From Certhia americana (taxonomy: Eukaryota > Chordata > Aves > Passeriformes > Certhiidae), in the NCBI GenBank assembly GCA_018697195.1, contig CM031864.1, forward strand, positions 26,446,944 to 26,510,943: 64,000 nt of DNA. Direction: 5' to 3'. The notes under the pieces were generated by a model. The model worked only from the letters and a program-made list of their open reading frames with translations. It did not search any database and was not told the origin of the DNA. Shown piece after piece: positions 44,380 through 58,069 of the stretch. A program made the translations under genes and the position numbers. The number at the start of each line of letters is the position of its first letter. Position 1 is the stretch's first letter.

Positions 44380-47300
44380 TTACTGATCCAACAGCCTTTA
44401 GATCCCAGCTGAATGTGAACAAATGCTCAGGAGCCAGTCCTGGGTTGAGACGTTCTCCAGGGCACAACCAACAAACTTGGGAAGGTGACATTACAATGAA
44501 CATGATCCCAATGGACATCTGAGAGTCTTTATCAGCTATAAGGTTTTCTCTTTTGCTTTGTTTTTATTAAGGCTGATAATTATGCACAACAGGAAGACAT
44601 TGGTGGGAAGAAAAAAATTCTTTGATATTCACTGTTAGTGCAGCTTCCACTGTGATACTGATGATAAAGGAAGTAAAATATTCCATGGGAAATTTATAAA
44701 TTTTTAAGTCTCCTTATAGATATATATTTTTTCCTGACATTTTTTAATTTACAGAAAGCATTTGTTCCTTTTTTTCCACTTCCTCAGCCAAGCCCAAGAT
44801 GTTTTTCAGAATTAACAAGTATTTAAACACTGATATCCTCAAATAAGGTCTCATGTTTCCATGTGCCAGCTGTCAGTATATCCTGTCATGCTTTAAATGA
44901 GTTATTGCACAGTGGTTAAAAAACTTCTGCTTGTTCTTAAATAGACATAAAATTGTGCATTTGGGCAATGACTTTCCTTTATGCTGCACATAATAATATT
45001 ATACAAGAGCCAAAGCTAAACCTACACCACAGAAATCTCACATTATTATCAGTGGTCCTGTGGAACACCATCCTCTCAGTCTTGCCCTAAGTGGGAGTGT
45101 GGAGGCTGTTTTCTTTCACTGACTGTTGAATAAAACCACATTTTATATTTCTTGAGCTACTGTTAACTTCCCCACTAAACTGTTCAAAAAACAAAAAGCT
45201 TTTTGCTAAAACCTGGTGTCGGGAAGTTTTCCTTCTCTTTCCTGGTGTAACATCACCCCAGAAGCATTGATTATTCTGGAATGCATCAATATGGAAAGAG
45301 AGAAACTCAAACTGGCCAAAAGGGCATCGAGTGTCTACTGGAGCTATTTAAACCTCACAGCTTTGGCACTTCCCAGCTGGGCAGCATCCAAGCTCACTCC
45401 AGAACAAAATCCACAAAACCAAGCAGAGATTGGTTTCAGAGGTTTTAGGAAAAAAAATGTAGTATTAGGCAAACCAGGTTTAGAAAAGTATTATTTAAGA
45501 AAAGAAGATCCCTCAAAACTGATTCAGACGGAACATTTTGTATTGTAAACGCATTTAATGTTCTTGTTGAGAAAATCACAGAAAATAAGGCTGACAGAGA
45601 CTTCACTAGACTGAAATGCAGTACTTTAAGAGAAATAAATACCACCAAGGATGCTGTCTTCATAATATCTTCACCAGTGTTTCCTTGTCCTTTTCCTGAC
45701 TTAGTTATCCCTGGCTGCAGATGTGCCCATTACTCTTGGCTAATTCACTTCAGAAAATACATTTTTTCCTGATTTTTGCAGCTTGTTGCATGTTTGCTAG
45801 CTGTTCCCACATCTTCTTTTAGTTTTCCCTTGTCTAGGCTATCTTGGTTCTTTTAATCTCTCCTTGCAGGTCATGTTTTCTACACGTCTAATTATTTTTC
45901 ATTTTTTATTTTTCTGCTTTTACATTTCATTAAAAATGTGAATACACCTTTCCATTATAGATAATTTCTACTCTATAGCTAGCTTCCTCCAGGGAGAAGA
46001 GCTGGAGTAATTCTTCTCCCACTCTATCCACTTTCCTTAAGATTATCTTAGTTGGTTTATTATTTTAGATTTATTTTAACTGCTTTTTTAACCTCTACTT
46101 TCTTTTCCACCTATCTGTGGATGGCTGGGTGTCTGAAAGTTTCCTTTTCTGTTAAAGAAACCTGAGGAGTCAGCAGTTCAGTGAGCCTGATATACAATAG
46201 CTTTCAAGACTTGGAAAATAAATTTCAAAGTGCTTTACTATCACTGGGGAAGGAAGAGTAGAGTCAGTCAGAGAAGTGAAATTTCTGAAGGTGTGTATTT
46301 TATCTCATTTCTATCATTTTATTCCTTTTCACACTTAGGATATTGCAATTTAATTGTATTTAGGGTACCAAATGGAGAGTGAGGCTTAGAGAAAATTGAA
46401 CTGAAGGCAAATAAAACTTGCATGTAGAGTGGAGAACAAGATGAAAAAGGAGACAGAGAGCTGGGAAAGAAAACATTTTCTCCTCAGCAACATTTTGGTA
46501 TTTGAAGATCTTTCTTATCCTGAATCTGAAAACCTTGCAGATAAAACCTCTTTTGACATAGTCTTTTCTCCCTACCCCAATAAACTGATACTTCACCAAT
46601 CAGGAATGGGGGAAGGAACTCTGGTCTGCAGAAAAATTATAGAAAAATACTTTAAAAGGTCAGGTCCTGGACTGCTGTTGCCTTGCATGGTGCAGTGTGG
46701 AGAACCAGGAAATGTCTGACAGGTTTTAAATGAGAAATATCAGAAATTTCATTCTGGCCTAGAGGATACCCTTTTATGGCTGAATATTTAGCAACATGTT
46801 CAACCCAAAACTCCTTTTTCATAATTAAATTTTGATTCAAAGTTAGGTCAGCAGATTCCCCCTGGCCATGAAGAGCAGTTTGATGGAGAAAAGCAAAGGA
46901 AGTATCTTTGGGGTTTTCAAAGCAATGACTACTCACTGGAAAGCCTGTTCAGTGCCCAGCCACCATCTGGGGGAAGAACTTGTTCCTGACATCCAGCAAA
47001 ACCTCCTCTGACAGCTTCATGTCATTACACATAGATGTAATATAGACATATGTGAAATACTGGTATGTGTGTAACCCAAACTAAATTAGAAGTCTTTTCA
47101 GAATTATTTGAGACAAAGCTTTCCACAAAATTAATAATCTAGTGATCTAAAATATGAAAAAAAAATATTTTCTTTGGCTATGAATTATTCAGGCAAATAT
47201 CAGAGATCTTGTATTTATGAATTGTGTGAAGAACATCATCTTACATTGGTATGTGACTACATAAAACTGCACTGTGGTTAAATAAGCCTTTTTACTCATA

Positions 47301-48045
47301 ACCTGAAGTCAGATGTAAGATCTGAAATAAACACATGGAAGTCAGGTCTTTAAAAATGATCTGGAGAAAATATAATATTTTTCGAGACAAAAGAGTATAA
47401 GTGAGTTCTGTGAATGTTGCAGAAGTCAAAGGGGAGAACACGCTGACCTGGGACCATGCTGGCAATGTGTTGTAACTGTAACCTTGTCATTTAGGAGTTG
47501 GCAGTCCAAAATAAGAGTGACACTGAACTACTTCAGCTCTCACTCTGACTCCCATTAGTGCCACAGTTGTTACCAAGTGCTCTTGTTGTGTTCTGAGGGC
47601 TGTCATTAGGTGGTGGCACTGCCAACACCACTCCCTCCTGTCCCTGCTGATCCCTCTCCTTCCTCAGTGCCCCTACAGCCTGTGTTGGATACTTGTTTCC
47701 CTGGCTTCACCCCAGTTGATAAGGAAAGGCTCATTTCCCCCAGTGCAGGTGAATTGCACTGAGCAGGGAATGGTGGCAGTGGTATAAAGCAGTAAATGTG
47801 TTGTTGTAGGTCCTTGCAGTCTGTCCTGAGCTGACAGCACAGGCTCCTGACCCAGCCTGGGCCTGCCTGGAGATTTGTTTGAGCTTGCTTGGCTGTGACA
47901 GCAATCGTGTAACCACCAGGTGAGCATTGCCTGCATTTCCATTACCTGGATTTATTGGCTTGTGTGACATTTGCTGTGTTAGTGCAACTTTAGCTATCAA
48001 AACCAAGAATTTATTCTGCATAGGCTGTCACCCATGACCCAGAAT
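44380..48045. other. About 3.7 kb of unique sequence
   Basis: No repeat recognised. A 110-codon plus frame at 45216-45548 and frames near 46429-46936 lack domains and convincing splice sites. AT-rich throughout except around 47420-47900. Confidence 0.45.
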
Positions 48046-48052
48046 AAACTCT

Positions 48053-48240
48053 TAGAATCATGGAATCATTAAGGTGGGAAAAGACCTTTAAGACCATTAA
48101 GTGCAACTGTTCAAGTTGATCATTGATCAAGGCCACCACTAACCCATGTCCCCAAGTGCCACATCTACATGGCTCTTAAATCCCTTCAGGAATGGGAACT
48201 CCAGTCTGACCTTTCTGTTAAACACTGAAGCAAAGAAGAC
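48053..48240 (-). mobile_element. CR1 LINE 3' fragment
   Basis: The reversed tail 'agaatcatggaatcattaag' leads to 'gtgggaaaagacctttaaga', 'acccatgtccccaagtgcca' and 'catctacatggctcttaaat'. Divergence rises towards the right. Confidence 0.85.
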
Positions 48241-48244
48241 ATTT

Positions 48245-48850
48245 AGCACTTCAGCCTTTTCCTCACCTTTTGTGTCAATGTTCTCCCCACATGCAGAAAA
48301 GGATTGAGACTTCTCTTGGCCCTCCTTTGTTTATGTATTTATAGAAGCATTTAGCATAAAATACAATGTGTGTGAGAGGTCCAGAAATTCCAGACAAAAG
48401 ATGATAGCTGAGGGCAGAAAATGAGCAACTCAACAGTCACCAAAGGATTTCAGTCTTGGGATAAAACTCACTCTGCAGATACAATTCAAATGCAAAATAG
48501 ACTTGGACATAGGACAAAAAGGATAGATAAAAGTATGTTTACTTGTATAACAGCAGGTTAGCAACAACATCAAAATGACTCCAAGGAATATTATAGCAAA
48601 GGGCAAGAAGCTGTGAACAACAGGCTTCCCCTGGCAAAGACCTCAGGATGACACCACCACTAAAATGTTCTCCAGCCCGAGTTTGAAGCCACTGAGAGCA
48701 AGTCCCCTGTGAGCAGTGGAAAAAAGGTTAACACCAGAAGATTGTGAAAAATCTGTATATGCACATAGCATTTTAAATGCACTTTTAGCCTTATTGTAAC
48801 TCTCATAGTAATGCTCTGATTAAGCTTCTAAGACTTTACTAACAACTCAT
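48245..48850. other. Unique sequence
   Basis: No gene or repeat recognised between two minus-strand CR1 copies. Confidence 0.4.
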
Positions 48851-48854
48851 AAAA

Positions 48855-49432
48855 TCAAGGAATCACAGACAGGATTGGGTTGGAGGGACCTTAAAACTCA
48901 TCCAGTGCCACACCCTGCTAATAGCATGGAAAATTTCTACTATCCCAGCTTGCTCCAACCCCTGTCCGAGCTGGCCTTGGATATTCCAGGGATCCAGAGG
49001 CAGCCACAGCTTCTCTGGGCAACCTGTGCCAGGCTTCACCACTCTCACAGGGAAGAACTCTTTCCCAAGATCCCATCTAACCCTACCCTCTGGCAGCAGG
49101 AAGCACCATTTCCCTGTGTTCTGTCACTCCATCCCTTGTAAACACTCTCTCTCTGTGTTTCTTTTCATCTCCTCCAGGCTCTGGAAAGCCACAGTGAGGT
49201 CACCCCAAAGCTTTTCTTCTTCAGGTTGAACAATCCAAGCTCTCCCAGCCTTTCATCCCAGCAGAGCTGCTGCATCCCTCTGATCATCCTGGTGCCTCCC
49301 CTGGACTATCTCTGCAGCTCCAGACCCTTCCTGTGCTGGGCCCAGGGCTGGAGCAGCTCTGCAGGTGGAGTTTCACCTGAGTGGGGCAGAATCCCCCCAT
49401 CCCCTGCTGCCCACACTGGAGGATGCAATTAA
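48855..49432 (-). mobile_element. CR1 LINE 3' fragment, about 580 bp
   Basis: The longest CR1 in the window. The reversed tail 'aggaatcacagacaggattg' is followed by 'gcagccacagcttctctggg', 'caacctgtgccaggcttcac', 'cagcctttcatcccagcaga', 'ctggtgcctcccctggacta' and 'gcccagggctggagcagctc'. It forms an inverted pair with 41600-42163, about 6.7 kb away. Confidence 0.93.
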
Positions 49433-49439
49433 TCCTTGG

Positions 49440-52400
49440 CTTTGTATTCCAGGCCTGTTGCTTTTGTCATTAGAAGGATTATAAGCATGCGAAACTTGTG
49501 GGAATCCAAGCAGCACAAATTCTGTAAATTACATGCAACAAATTGTCAGTGCTGGACTTTCTGAACTGAGGCTCCAAAACCACCTGCACCTGCAGGGGGG
49601 TTTAGACAAGTCAGGTCTAGCTCTCTGTGCCTCATTATTTTCCACCAGAAAAATGAGGGTAGGGAGACTGACCTCTGCTGACAGAAAGCATCGGAGAAGA
49701 GGAGCCAGGGAGTGTGAATTAGCCTTATACTGGCAGAAAATTCAGTGCTGGATTTCAGAACTTGTCTCCCTGAGGAATTTTTGATGCCCAAAAGTTCACA
49801 GGTTATCAGACAATGTCTCTGGAAGTACTCCAGTTTCAGTCTTGCTGTTGACTCCAATGTAATGAGAGAGAGAGGAGAGGGCTGGGCCTGGATCCATTTC
49901 TCCAGCGTGGACAATTTGCTGATCTCCTGTCAGCTCCTCAGAAGAGCAACTGTAACAAAACATTTCAAGGGAAAAAGGAAAAGCCACATGTAAAGCTAAT
50001 GTTATTTCCTATTTTAAAAAATAATTTGGGCACTGTGATTATAATTAAAAACTACTCTAACCACTGACTGAATCTATACAACTTACTACACAAGCTATAT
50101 GAGAAACCTACTTTAATCCACATGAAGTCTGGTGTTCTTGAGTTCATAAGTTGCATATATTTCATCTCATCTATATGTGTTCATTTATAAAAAATAAAAT
50201 ATAACACACAGTATATTACTTGACTAAATTATTAAATCCTGTTAATTGACTTTGTAAGATAATGTAGCATCTAAGCCTTTTACCAGCCTTTTGTCCTGGT
50301 AAAAAAGGACAAAATCTCCCTGAAGGATAGGAGTTTCTTCCTCAACATCAAGTCACATTAAAATAAAAAAAAAAAAAATTACAAGACTGCAATGCATTTC
50401 ATAATTTTGATTTCAATTCTTTTTGTGATTGTAGTTGTTTTTTTGTAATAATAAAAATAAAAATAAAGAAAAAAACCCAAGCTGGTGACGTGTTTTATCA
50501 ATGATAAGTACCCAAATAAGCTCCAACTCTCCCCTTTTCACCTCTAAAAGTCTGAGAGAAGAGATAAACTGAAAGATTATTTTGTCTCCTATTTCAGACA
50601 GATGACAACAAATCTGAACAAAGCTGAGTATTTGGGACTTGAATTTCAGCAGTTCCATTATAGAAAAAATTGAATTTAAGAAAATAATGATGACACACAT
50701 CTAACAACCAGTGTCCTAAAAAAGAAGAGCTACCTGTTGAAATGAAGAGTAAACAGTCAGAAAAAATACCTTTACTCTTTCTTAAATCTCAGGAAATTAC
50801 TGCTTCAAAATTTCCTCAACACATTCCTGTATTTCCAGCCTAAAAAAAAAACCCCAAAAAAACCCCCAACAAAATACAGAGAATTCCCCAACCATCCTTT
50901 GTACAAAACAAAATCACAAAGAATGGAGAGAATTATTAAAATGAGAATGAAAATGCCTTTAAATAAAAACAGAAATTAGCATGATATTATTTTGCTTTGA
51001 AATATTCAGCTCCTGTCATCTTGTCCTCCATTAAAGGATGTGAACTGATAAATACTTATAGAGTTTAACAAAAATGTCATGTTTGAATAATTTTTAGGAA
51101 AACAAGAATTTGATTTCTAAACCTAGTTTTTCACACAAGCTTGATTATGACAATCCTTTTAATTTAGTAATAACAGAATGGAGTTGAGTTTTCATGGATT
51201 GTGCTGAACTTTGAAGGACAACATCTTTAGAACTGTAATAATTTACAACTACTAGGGTTTTTTTCCATAAAAGGGCATTATGCCATATGCTGGATTACAC
51301 TGATATAAAGATCGTGGAAAATTCAGGTTTTTGTAGTCTTGGGGAAGTAAGAATGCTTGCTTTGACACTTAAATTTTTTCCATTAATTACAGCCAACTTC
51401 TCTTTGCTCTACTCATGCACCTCTGCCTTCTGCAACATAAAGTGATTTTAAACAATTCCACTTCTCCTTGCACCTCACTTTCACTTCTCCTTGTGCCTCA
51501 CTCAACTTGGAATTCCATTATACAAATCTAGGTCCTCAGGATTTGATTCCATCAACTCTGGACCATGTTATCAAAGTTTTCAGATCATTGAGAAGAATTT
51601 GAGGGGCTCAGGGTTGCATAGTATGCCACAACAGAAAAATTCTAGCAATATGAAAAATATAGAAAAGTCAAATCAGAATGCCTTGAAATTAAATTCAGTG
51701 CTATGAAGGGGTTTTAAAGAATGTGTTAGAAGTGAACAGTGTTTGTTGGAACAACTCTATCTCATTGACCCACAGAATTCTGATAATAAGATTCTCTATC
51801 TTGAAAGAACAAACTTCACTGAAAATGAATTTGTTTTACATTAATGCCCCTTCAGTTTGTACATTTTCTAGCTTATTTTATGTGCACTCAAGTAGGAAAT
51901 CTCCCACGCACCAATGAAAGATGCAGGACCTGTAAAGCAAACTTTCACAAGAGTCTGTTCAGAGCTCAGAAAATGCAAAAGTACCTTATTAACATGGAAA
52001 AGATTTGTTTAGAAAGTATTTAATTGCATCCCGATGTTTTAAAGGAGAGATGAACTTTCTTAAAGATCTTTCTTAAAGTTCCTCTCTCTGAGAGCTGAAC
52101 TATTCCCTTCTAATTTCTAAACTATTGTCTTGATTAGTAAGGTTTTCCTTGGATTTAAACAAGTCAGAGCAGAGCTTAATTAATTTTGACTTGTGTACCA
52201 TGACTTTGATTGCAAATTAGAAATTTATTCTAGTAGCTGTAAATCCTTGGAAGAAAACTGCATTGGAAAAGTCCAGACAAATGACCGTTTTCTTCTTCCT
52301 TGAGATTTATTCTTTCTTATGAGTTACTTTTGTTGGAATTAAAGTGAGGAGAATTCCGGAAAAACTGGAACTAAAACTTGATAGGAAATTAAAGCTTGTC

Positions 52401-52890
52401 CAAATGATAACTTCTGCATAACAGGTACAAAAATATTCTCTGCTCATATATGACCAGTGGTGTAATTAAATCAGATTTGCCTTGAGGATAAATTCATCAA
52501 TAGAATAAATTTGTCCACTTAAAACTCCCAGTGATGAAGGCTATCCAAGGCCCAGCTGGAGAGTTTAATGGAAGGGAGGGATGTGAGCTCTGGAGCAGGG
52601 AACCCACAGCACTAATGAGGAGGGATGAAGGGCTTCCTGGGCTCTGAAACTTGAAAGACTCTCGGCATGCAGGAAGTTTATTTGAGGCTCTATTAAGTGA
52701 AGGCTCAGCCAAGACACTGACAGATCACTTGTGGGAAATAGCAGCCATTTCACAAATACACACATTTCAAAGAGATTGATTTGGGGAGCTCTCCAAAGGC
52801 TTGAAAAACTCATCAGTCAGATGAAAGTTGGTAACAGCACTAAAAAAACAAAGGTTCTATAGACATTCAAAGAAATACTACAACTTTTTA

Positions 52891-52923
<33 letters not shown>

Positions 52924-53345
52924 CCTTCAGCTATGCTCCTTGTTTTTAGGACAGCATCCTTAGCATACTTGTTTCTACCCTTTTGCCTCTAGACTTGAAT
53001 TCCTATGGTTTGTTCTTAACAATGCTTCTTTGAGGTTCTGGAAGCATCAGCATCTTCTTTTCATAGTGTGGGACAGGGGAGGTTTGAAAATACACCAGTA
53101 ACATCCTTGAAAATTCCTTCAGCAGTTATGAACCACACTCTTGCTCCTGATGTGGCAAGGAATTGGAACCCAGAGTGTGAGAGCCTGAGAATCAGATTTT
53201 TGGGGTAAACCTCATACATTGGCCAGATTTTTGAGAAGCCACCTCAACTTTCTGAGCCCCATCTGGGTACCTACAGTAGCCACTAAACTTTTGGGAAGGC
53301 TGCTGTGAAAACTGTATTTTACAGTTTTGTCCAATTCTAGGATTC
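49440..53345. other. About 3.9 kb of unique sequence with a T31 run
   Basis: No gene recognised. T31 lies at 52893-52923. A 122-codon minus frame at 49546-49914 overlaps an 83-codon plus frame and neither has a domain. An A/C-rich patch lies at 50841-50878. Confidence 0.45.
52893..52923 (-). repeat. T31 homopolymer
   Basis: Thirty-one consecutive T, hence poly(A) on the minus strand. No retroposed gene copy is recognisable next to it. Confidence 0.95.
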
Positions 53346-53354
53346 TTTGTTTCT

Positions 53355-53588
53355 TCCAAGGCCAGGTTGCTCCAAACCCCATTCAACAGCTTCTCTGGAC
53401 CAGGGTCTCACCATCCTCACAGGGAAGAGTTTCTTCCTAACATCCCATCTAAATTCCTTGTCTTTTAGTTTGAAGTCAATCCTCCTTATCCTCTCACTCC
53501 AGGCCCTTGCCCAAAGTCCTTCTCCAGCTCTCCTGGAGCCCCCTGAGATATTGAAAGACTCTGAGGTCTTTCCAGAACCTTCTCCCTG
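53355..53588 (-). mobile_element. CR1 LINE fragment
   Basis: 'ccaaggccaggttgctccaa', 'cagggaagagtttcttccta' and 'agctctcctggagccccctg' are reversed CR1 blocks. The 3' tail itself is missing or diverged. A plus-strand CR1 tail follows at once. Confidence 0.85.
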
Positions 53589-53589
53589 G

Positions 53590-53660
53590 ATGGAGACAGA
53601 GGACAGGATGAGCTTTAATGTCCCTCCCAACTGAAACCACTCCATGATTCTGGAATTCCT
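53590..53660 (+). mobile_element. CR1 LINE tail
   Basis: 'gagctttaatgtccctccca' and 'actgaaaccactccatgatt' form a plus-strand CR1 3' end beside the reversed copy on its left. Confidence 0.8.
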
Positions 53661-53962
53661 CATCTTTCACATAAGCTAATTCTAGATAAAAATTCTATGA
53701 GACTCTCCTTTCATTTATCCTGACACTGTGCTTCAAGAAAGAGCTACTACAGGTCACATTTTTCTGTATGTATAATTAAAAGACAAATATCTGGATTTTT
53801 ACACTGGTTTTTACACTGTCCCAGCTCAGTCTCCCTCTGTGTGGAAGAAAGTCTTGAAAGCAAGGAATGAACTAAGTAGGAGCATGATCCAACCACCCTG
53901 AAACAACAGTCCCTGCACTCTGTTAGTAGTCAACACTCAGAATTGCCAAACTCTGACATGGA

Positions 53963-54095
53963 ACTACAGAATTCCAGAATATCCCGAGTTGGGAGGGTCC
54001 CACAGGGATCACTGCGTCCAACCCCTGGCCCTACACAGACACCCCAACAATCCTGCCCTGTGCATCCCTGGGAGCTTTATTCAAATGCTCCTGGC
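53963..54095 (-). mobile_element. CR1 LINE 3' fragment
   Basis: The reversed tail 'acagaattccagaatatccc' leads through 'gagttgggagggtcccacag' and 'caatcctgccctgtgcatcc'. Same subfamily as 5215-5468. Confidence 0.88.
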
Positions 54096-54099
54096 TGTG

Positions 54100-56800
54100 A
54101 CCACAAAGGGATTTCTGTTCTGCACACATCCCCCAGGTGCAGACCATGTGCACATTCCACATCCTTTAACATGGGAAAAGATTGTGCAATCAGAGCAAAA
54201 ATTACTTAATCTACCTATGGACTCCCTGAACCCTTCCCCCTGTTTTACACTGATAAAAAAGGGAAGCTTTGATACATGGATCATTTCTAATTTCTAATTT
54301 TTAATTGCAATGTTTGTAACAGTTGCAATAATTTGGGATTTTTGAGATGATTACGCTTCCTTTGATGAAGACCTTCTTGCATGTGTGCTGTGACAGGTAG
54401 CACACTATGGTATATACAATTTCTGCTGAGTGTTTCGGGACAGTTTTTATTTCTCCTAAAAGCAAAGAGTGACTCAGATAAACCAGAGTTTCTGAGGGCA
54501 CAGCTGGTAATAACAATGAAAAAACTGCACGTTTTTATAGGACCCACATATTTTGCACTATTTTACATGAGCTCTTTCTTGTCCAAAACATGATTCCTTG
54601 CTGATTTTATTCTTTATTGTTAAAACTGCTGGTATTTCTTTATTTCAATCAAAATGAGACTAAAGGGCAAAACAACCCAAAATGCTTATTCCTTCTCTCC
54701 ACTCAAAACCTCAAAACTTCGCAATGAATTGAAGAAAAGGTTGAAATGAAAGGCTTATATGAAGTGAGAGCTAGAGAATTGAAACACTCATCCTTGGTAA
54801 AAGGGAACATTGGTATTTTTCTTAGGAGGAATGAGGGCTGACTGGAGAAGGATTGCAATCCTGGGGAAACGTATGCTCCTGTCTTCCCTGGAGGACAGAT
54901 TTCCCAAGTGGGGACATGTTGTGAAAAGGAATTGTCCCCTGAACAAATAAATTCATTGCTGAGGGAGCACTGCCACTTGTCTCCATATACACCAAAAGAG
55001 ATTGGTCTGTCAAAAGAAATCCTTGTTTGGAACTGATGAGGTTCCTCTGTCATTTAAGGAAAGTGGTTAAAAATCAGGAAAGTGGTTAATGCAAGTAGTG
55101 CCAAAAAAGTGACTCCTATTTCTCACTTAATGAAAATCTGGTTTCTACTCTTTAACATCAAACCTTCAAAGCAGCACAATACTATTTTAGCAAGTAGACC
55201 ATGCTAATAATATTTAGAATTTTATATAAAAAGTAAAAAAGGAGTGTTAATTCTGTTCATTAGACAAGGTTCATTGTAAAACTGCAGTTTTTAATTACTT
55301 TTCCTCCAGGAGCAGTTGTGGAATGATCCTGAGCTGAAGGAAATATGAATTTTAGCTCTTGTCCTAATAACAAAACCTTGCTCATATCTTGCAAGCCCTT
55401 CAGTTAATTATCTCCAAGAAAACCTTGATTAAGCTTCTCTTTCTTTTTCTTGGTGCTCTGGCTTTGAGAAGTGCATGTTAACGAAATAAGACCCAAATGA
55501 AGCTTCCTTTATCAGGAAGCAAAGCACACGCATGATAGATGAACACTTCATTACATTTTCTAGCCTTGGTTTCTTTTGACTGAGAGATAAACAGCGTAAC
55601 AAATTGAAGAACAAAAAAAAATTTAAAAAAACCCCACCACTTATCTTCACTAGCCAATAATTACACACAAAAACCTTTCCAGTGTAATGAGAAATGAGGT
55701 GAAATGAGAAACATTCTGATCTGGATGAAGCCTAAATAAACAGGGAAGAAAAGAGTAATGCATATTGAGAATCTTTCCTCATCAATCAGAGCCTAATGAC
55801 AACATCTAAATGACAGAACTGGGTGAACTCCACTGTTACAGCAAGTTTTAGAAGCTGGAACAGAGCTGAGATTGCAAGATTAGGTTATTTCTGCAGCAGT
55901 GTCCTGACAAGGGAACATTTTGAACTCAATTTATTTCTCACCTAGACCAGACTATTAAAACGATACCAATTTAATAAAACTCTCGGGTGCCTGCAAGGAG
56001 CCGTAGCCTTATTCTCAGAGAGACCATAACTGCCCACAGGCCTAAAAGGCCTGAACACTCATATTATACTGACTAAAAGACAAAAACTATCCTGTTATGA
56101 TTGTGTGCTTGGCTAAGAACAATGCTTCTGAATTATTTTTTACAGAGCACACTTCTCATGATGCAGCATCACAACAGCCAGGTCAGGAGGCTCAGTGGGA
56201 ACTCAGAAGGAAAAGGTTTTTTGATTTTAAACCGGAGCTTCTTTGACTCAGCAAAGCAACTCACAAGCACCAAAGATTGTGGTGCTGAGTCGGTTGGGGT
56301 AAATGCAGGAGCACAGAGGAGAGGTGGTGCTGATTGCAGACTCACTGTCCAATCCCTTCTGTTCTCCTTGAACAGATAACTCTGAGTGGGGATTTGGATG
56401 CAACTTTTTGCATGATTGAGGACTTCACAATGACTCTGATATGTCTTTTGTTTTAATCTGAGATTTAATATCTCTCAGTTCTGACGCTTCCACACCCAGA
56501 CTCTCCCATTCATTCTCCAGCCACATGAAACATAATATCTGCTACAAATACCTGTACAAGGACAACCACACTGGTCATTCACATCCACAAATAACAGGAA
56601 ATATAGAACATTATTTTATAGGGTTTAACAGTAAAGAAGAAACCAGCATTTGGCAGGTTTTCATGCTACCTAATGTGAAACATCTGATTTGTTCTATCCT
56701 CTACTGCAGTTATTTATACAAGAAAAGGAAAAAAAGTCTGTAGATACCAGATTACCTAATTCAAGATTTTATATTATAAAATATAAATATATTTCATATG
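54100..56800. other. Unique AT-rich sequence
   Basis: No repeat or gene recognised. A stretch near 55970 ('aataaaactctcgggtgcct') looks LTR-like but stands alone. Confidence 0.4.
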
Positions 56801-56807
56801 CACATAA

Positions 56808-57036
56808 TTGTTCCCTGGGAGAACAAGAACCTCCTCCCTGGGTGGGGAGGGCCTAGCAAAAAATACACAGAGAAACTGTGACTGCCCCTGGATCCCTGGA
56901 AGTGTCCAAGGCCAGGTTGGATGAGGCTTGGAGCAGCGTGGGATAGGGAAACTGTCCCTGCCCATGGCAGGGGGTGGCACAAGATAATCTTCAAAGTGCC
57001 TTCCAACTCAAACCATTTCATGAGTCTGTGAATCAA
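56808..57036 (+). mobile_element. CR1 LINE 3' fragment
   Basis: 'ctcctccctgggtggggagg', 'actgcccctggatccctgga', 'ggccaggttggatgaggctt', 'ctgtccctgcccatggcagg' and a tail 'aaaccatttcatgagtctgt' follow CR1 order. Confidence 0.92.
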
Positions 57037-57039
57037 CAG

Positions 57040-58065
57040 AACAAGTATACATCAATGTTCCAAATATGTTCTGTGGTTCATATGACAAAACCACCACTCC
57101 AATTGAACAAATTCTACATGTATGTATGTGCATGTTCATATGCCCATGTATATTTATGTAGGCATGACATTTAATTTGGCAATGACAAAGCTGTTACATT
57201 GGAGGTACAACCAGCACCTAAGACTGCCAACAAATAAAGAACCACTATTCTATTTTGAGTCTTGTTTACTATGAGATGGTCTCTTGACAAGGGACAAGAG
57301 CAATCTAAAATGAAATGCCATAGCAGCATCTTCCAGGATAAAGAATGTCATGGAAGTGACCAAGCAGGAACAAAAGCAAAGGAAATACCAGCAGTTTTGT
57401 TCAAGGGGGCTGATTCAAGGGGTTATTGTGGCTCAGGTTGCCATGATCCGAAATTATTAAATTGCTTGGTGGATGTGGGAATGCAAAGGTAGGGCAGCTC
57501 TCACAAGCTGTGTGTACCTGCTAGGATGGATTTGCCCAGTTTTCTGGCTTTCTTAAAAGATTTTTCAACTCCTGTTCTCTAGTGCTGCCCACAGAGGTTG
57601 ATCCCCATGTGGGCAGGCAGTTCTCAGCCTTTACAGCCTGTCCTGGTTCTCTAAGTTACCTCTGAGAAGACAAATTTAGCTGTTTTTGTTTTCATTTGTC
57701 TTTCCCCACCAATTGCTAAAAGTGCCTCAAATTTCTACCTTGAATTTCCCCTGAGGCCCCCCCCAGAGCCTCTCTGAGACTGGAAAATTGAAGCTTGGTG
57801 GTGCTGGACCTCCCCTGCTCACAACCCCCTCTCATAGGTTGCTCAGTTGGGGAGGACAGACAGGCACAGTTGTCAAACACCTTGTGAGGCTCCCCGGCAC
57901 CCAGAAAGAGGGAGGAAAGCCCAGAGTCCACATGCAGGCTCAATTTTGTCATCCCTAAATTTTCCTTTGACATGATCTTTAGGAGAGCTTTTGGCTGTTC
58001 TTCTCTAGGTGTGTATTAATTTCAAAGCAGGGTGCTGAAGGAATGCTCCTCTTTAAAATTGTCCT
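57040..58065. other. Unique sequence
   Basis: A 76-codon plus frame at 57262-57492 and an 85-codon minus frame at 57716-57973 look moderately protein-like, but neither has a recognisable domain or both splice sites. Confidence 0.35.
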
Positions 58066-58069
58066 CTTA

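Noticed and set aside
45216..45548. 110-codon plus-strand frame
   Set aside because: No domain, no splice context and no promoter or poly(A) pattern; consistent with chance.
53828..54300. Gene suggested by overlapping plus-strand frames of 88 and 102 codons
   Set aside because: Both frames start inside the CR1 fragment at 53963-54095 and run into unrelated sequence without a domain.
55960..56060. LTR R-U5 suggested by 'aataaaactctcgggtgcct'
   Set aside because: Only one motif; no U3, no ends and no duplication could be found.
57262..57492. 76-codon plus-strand frame ending near a donor-like AAAG|GTAGGG
   Set aside because: No acceptor of quality upstream and no recognisable domain.
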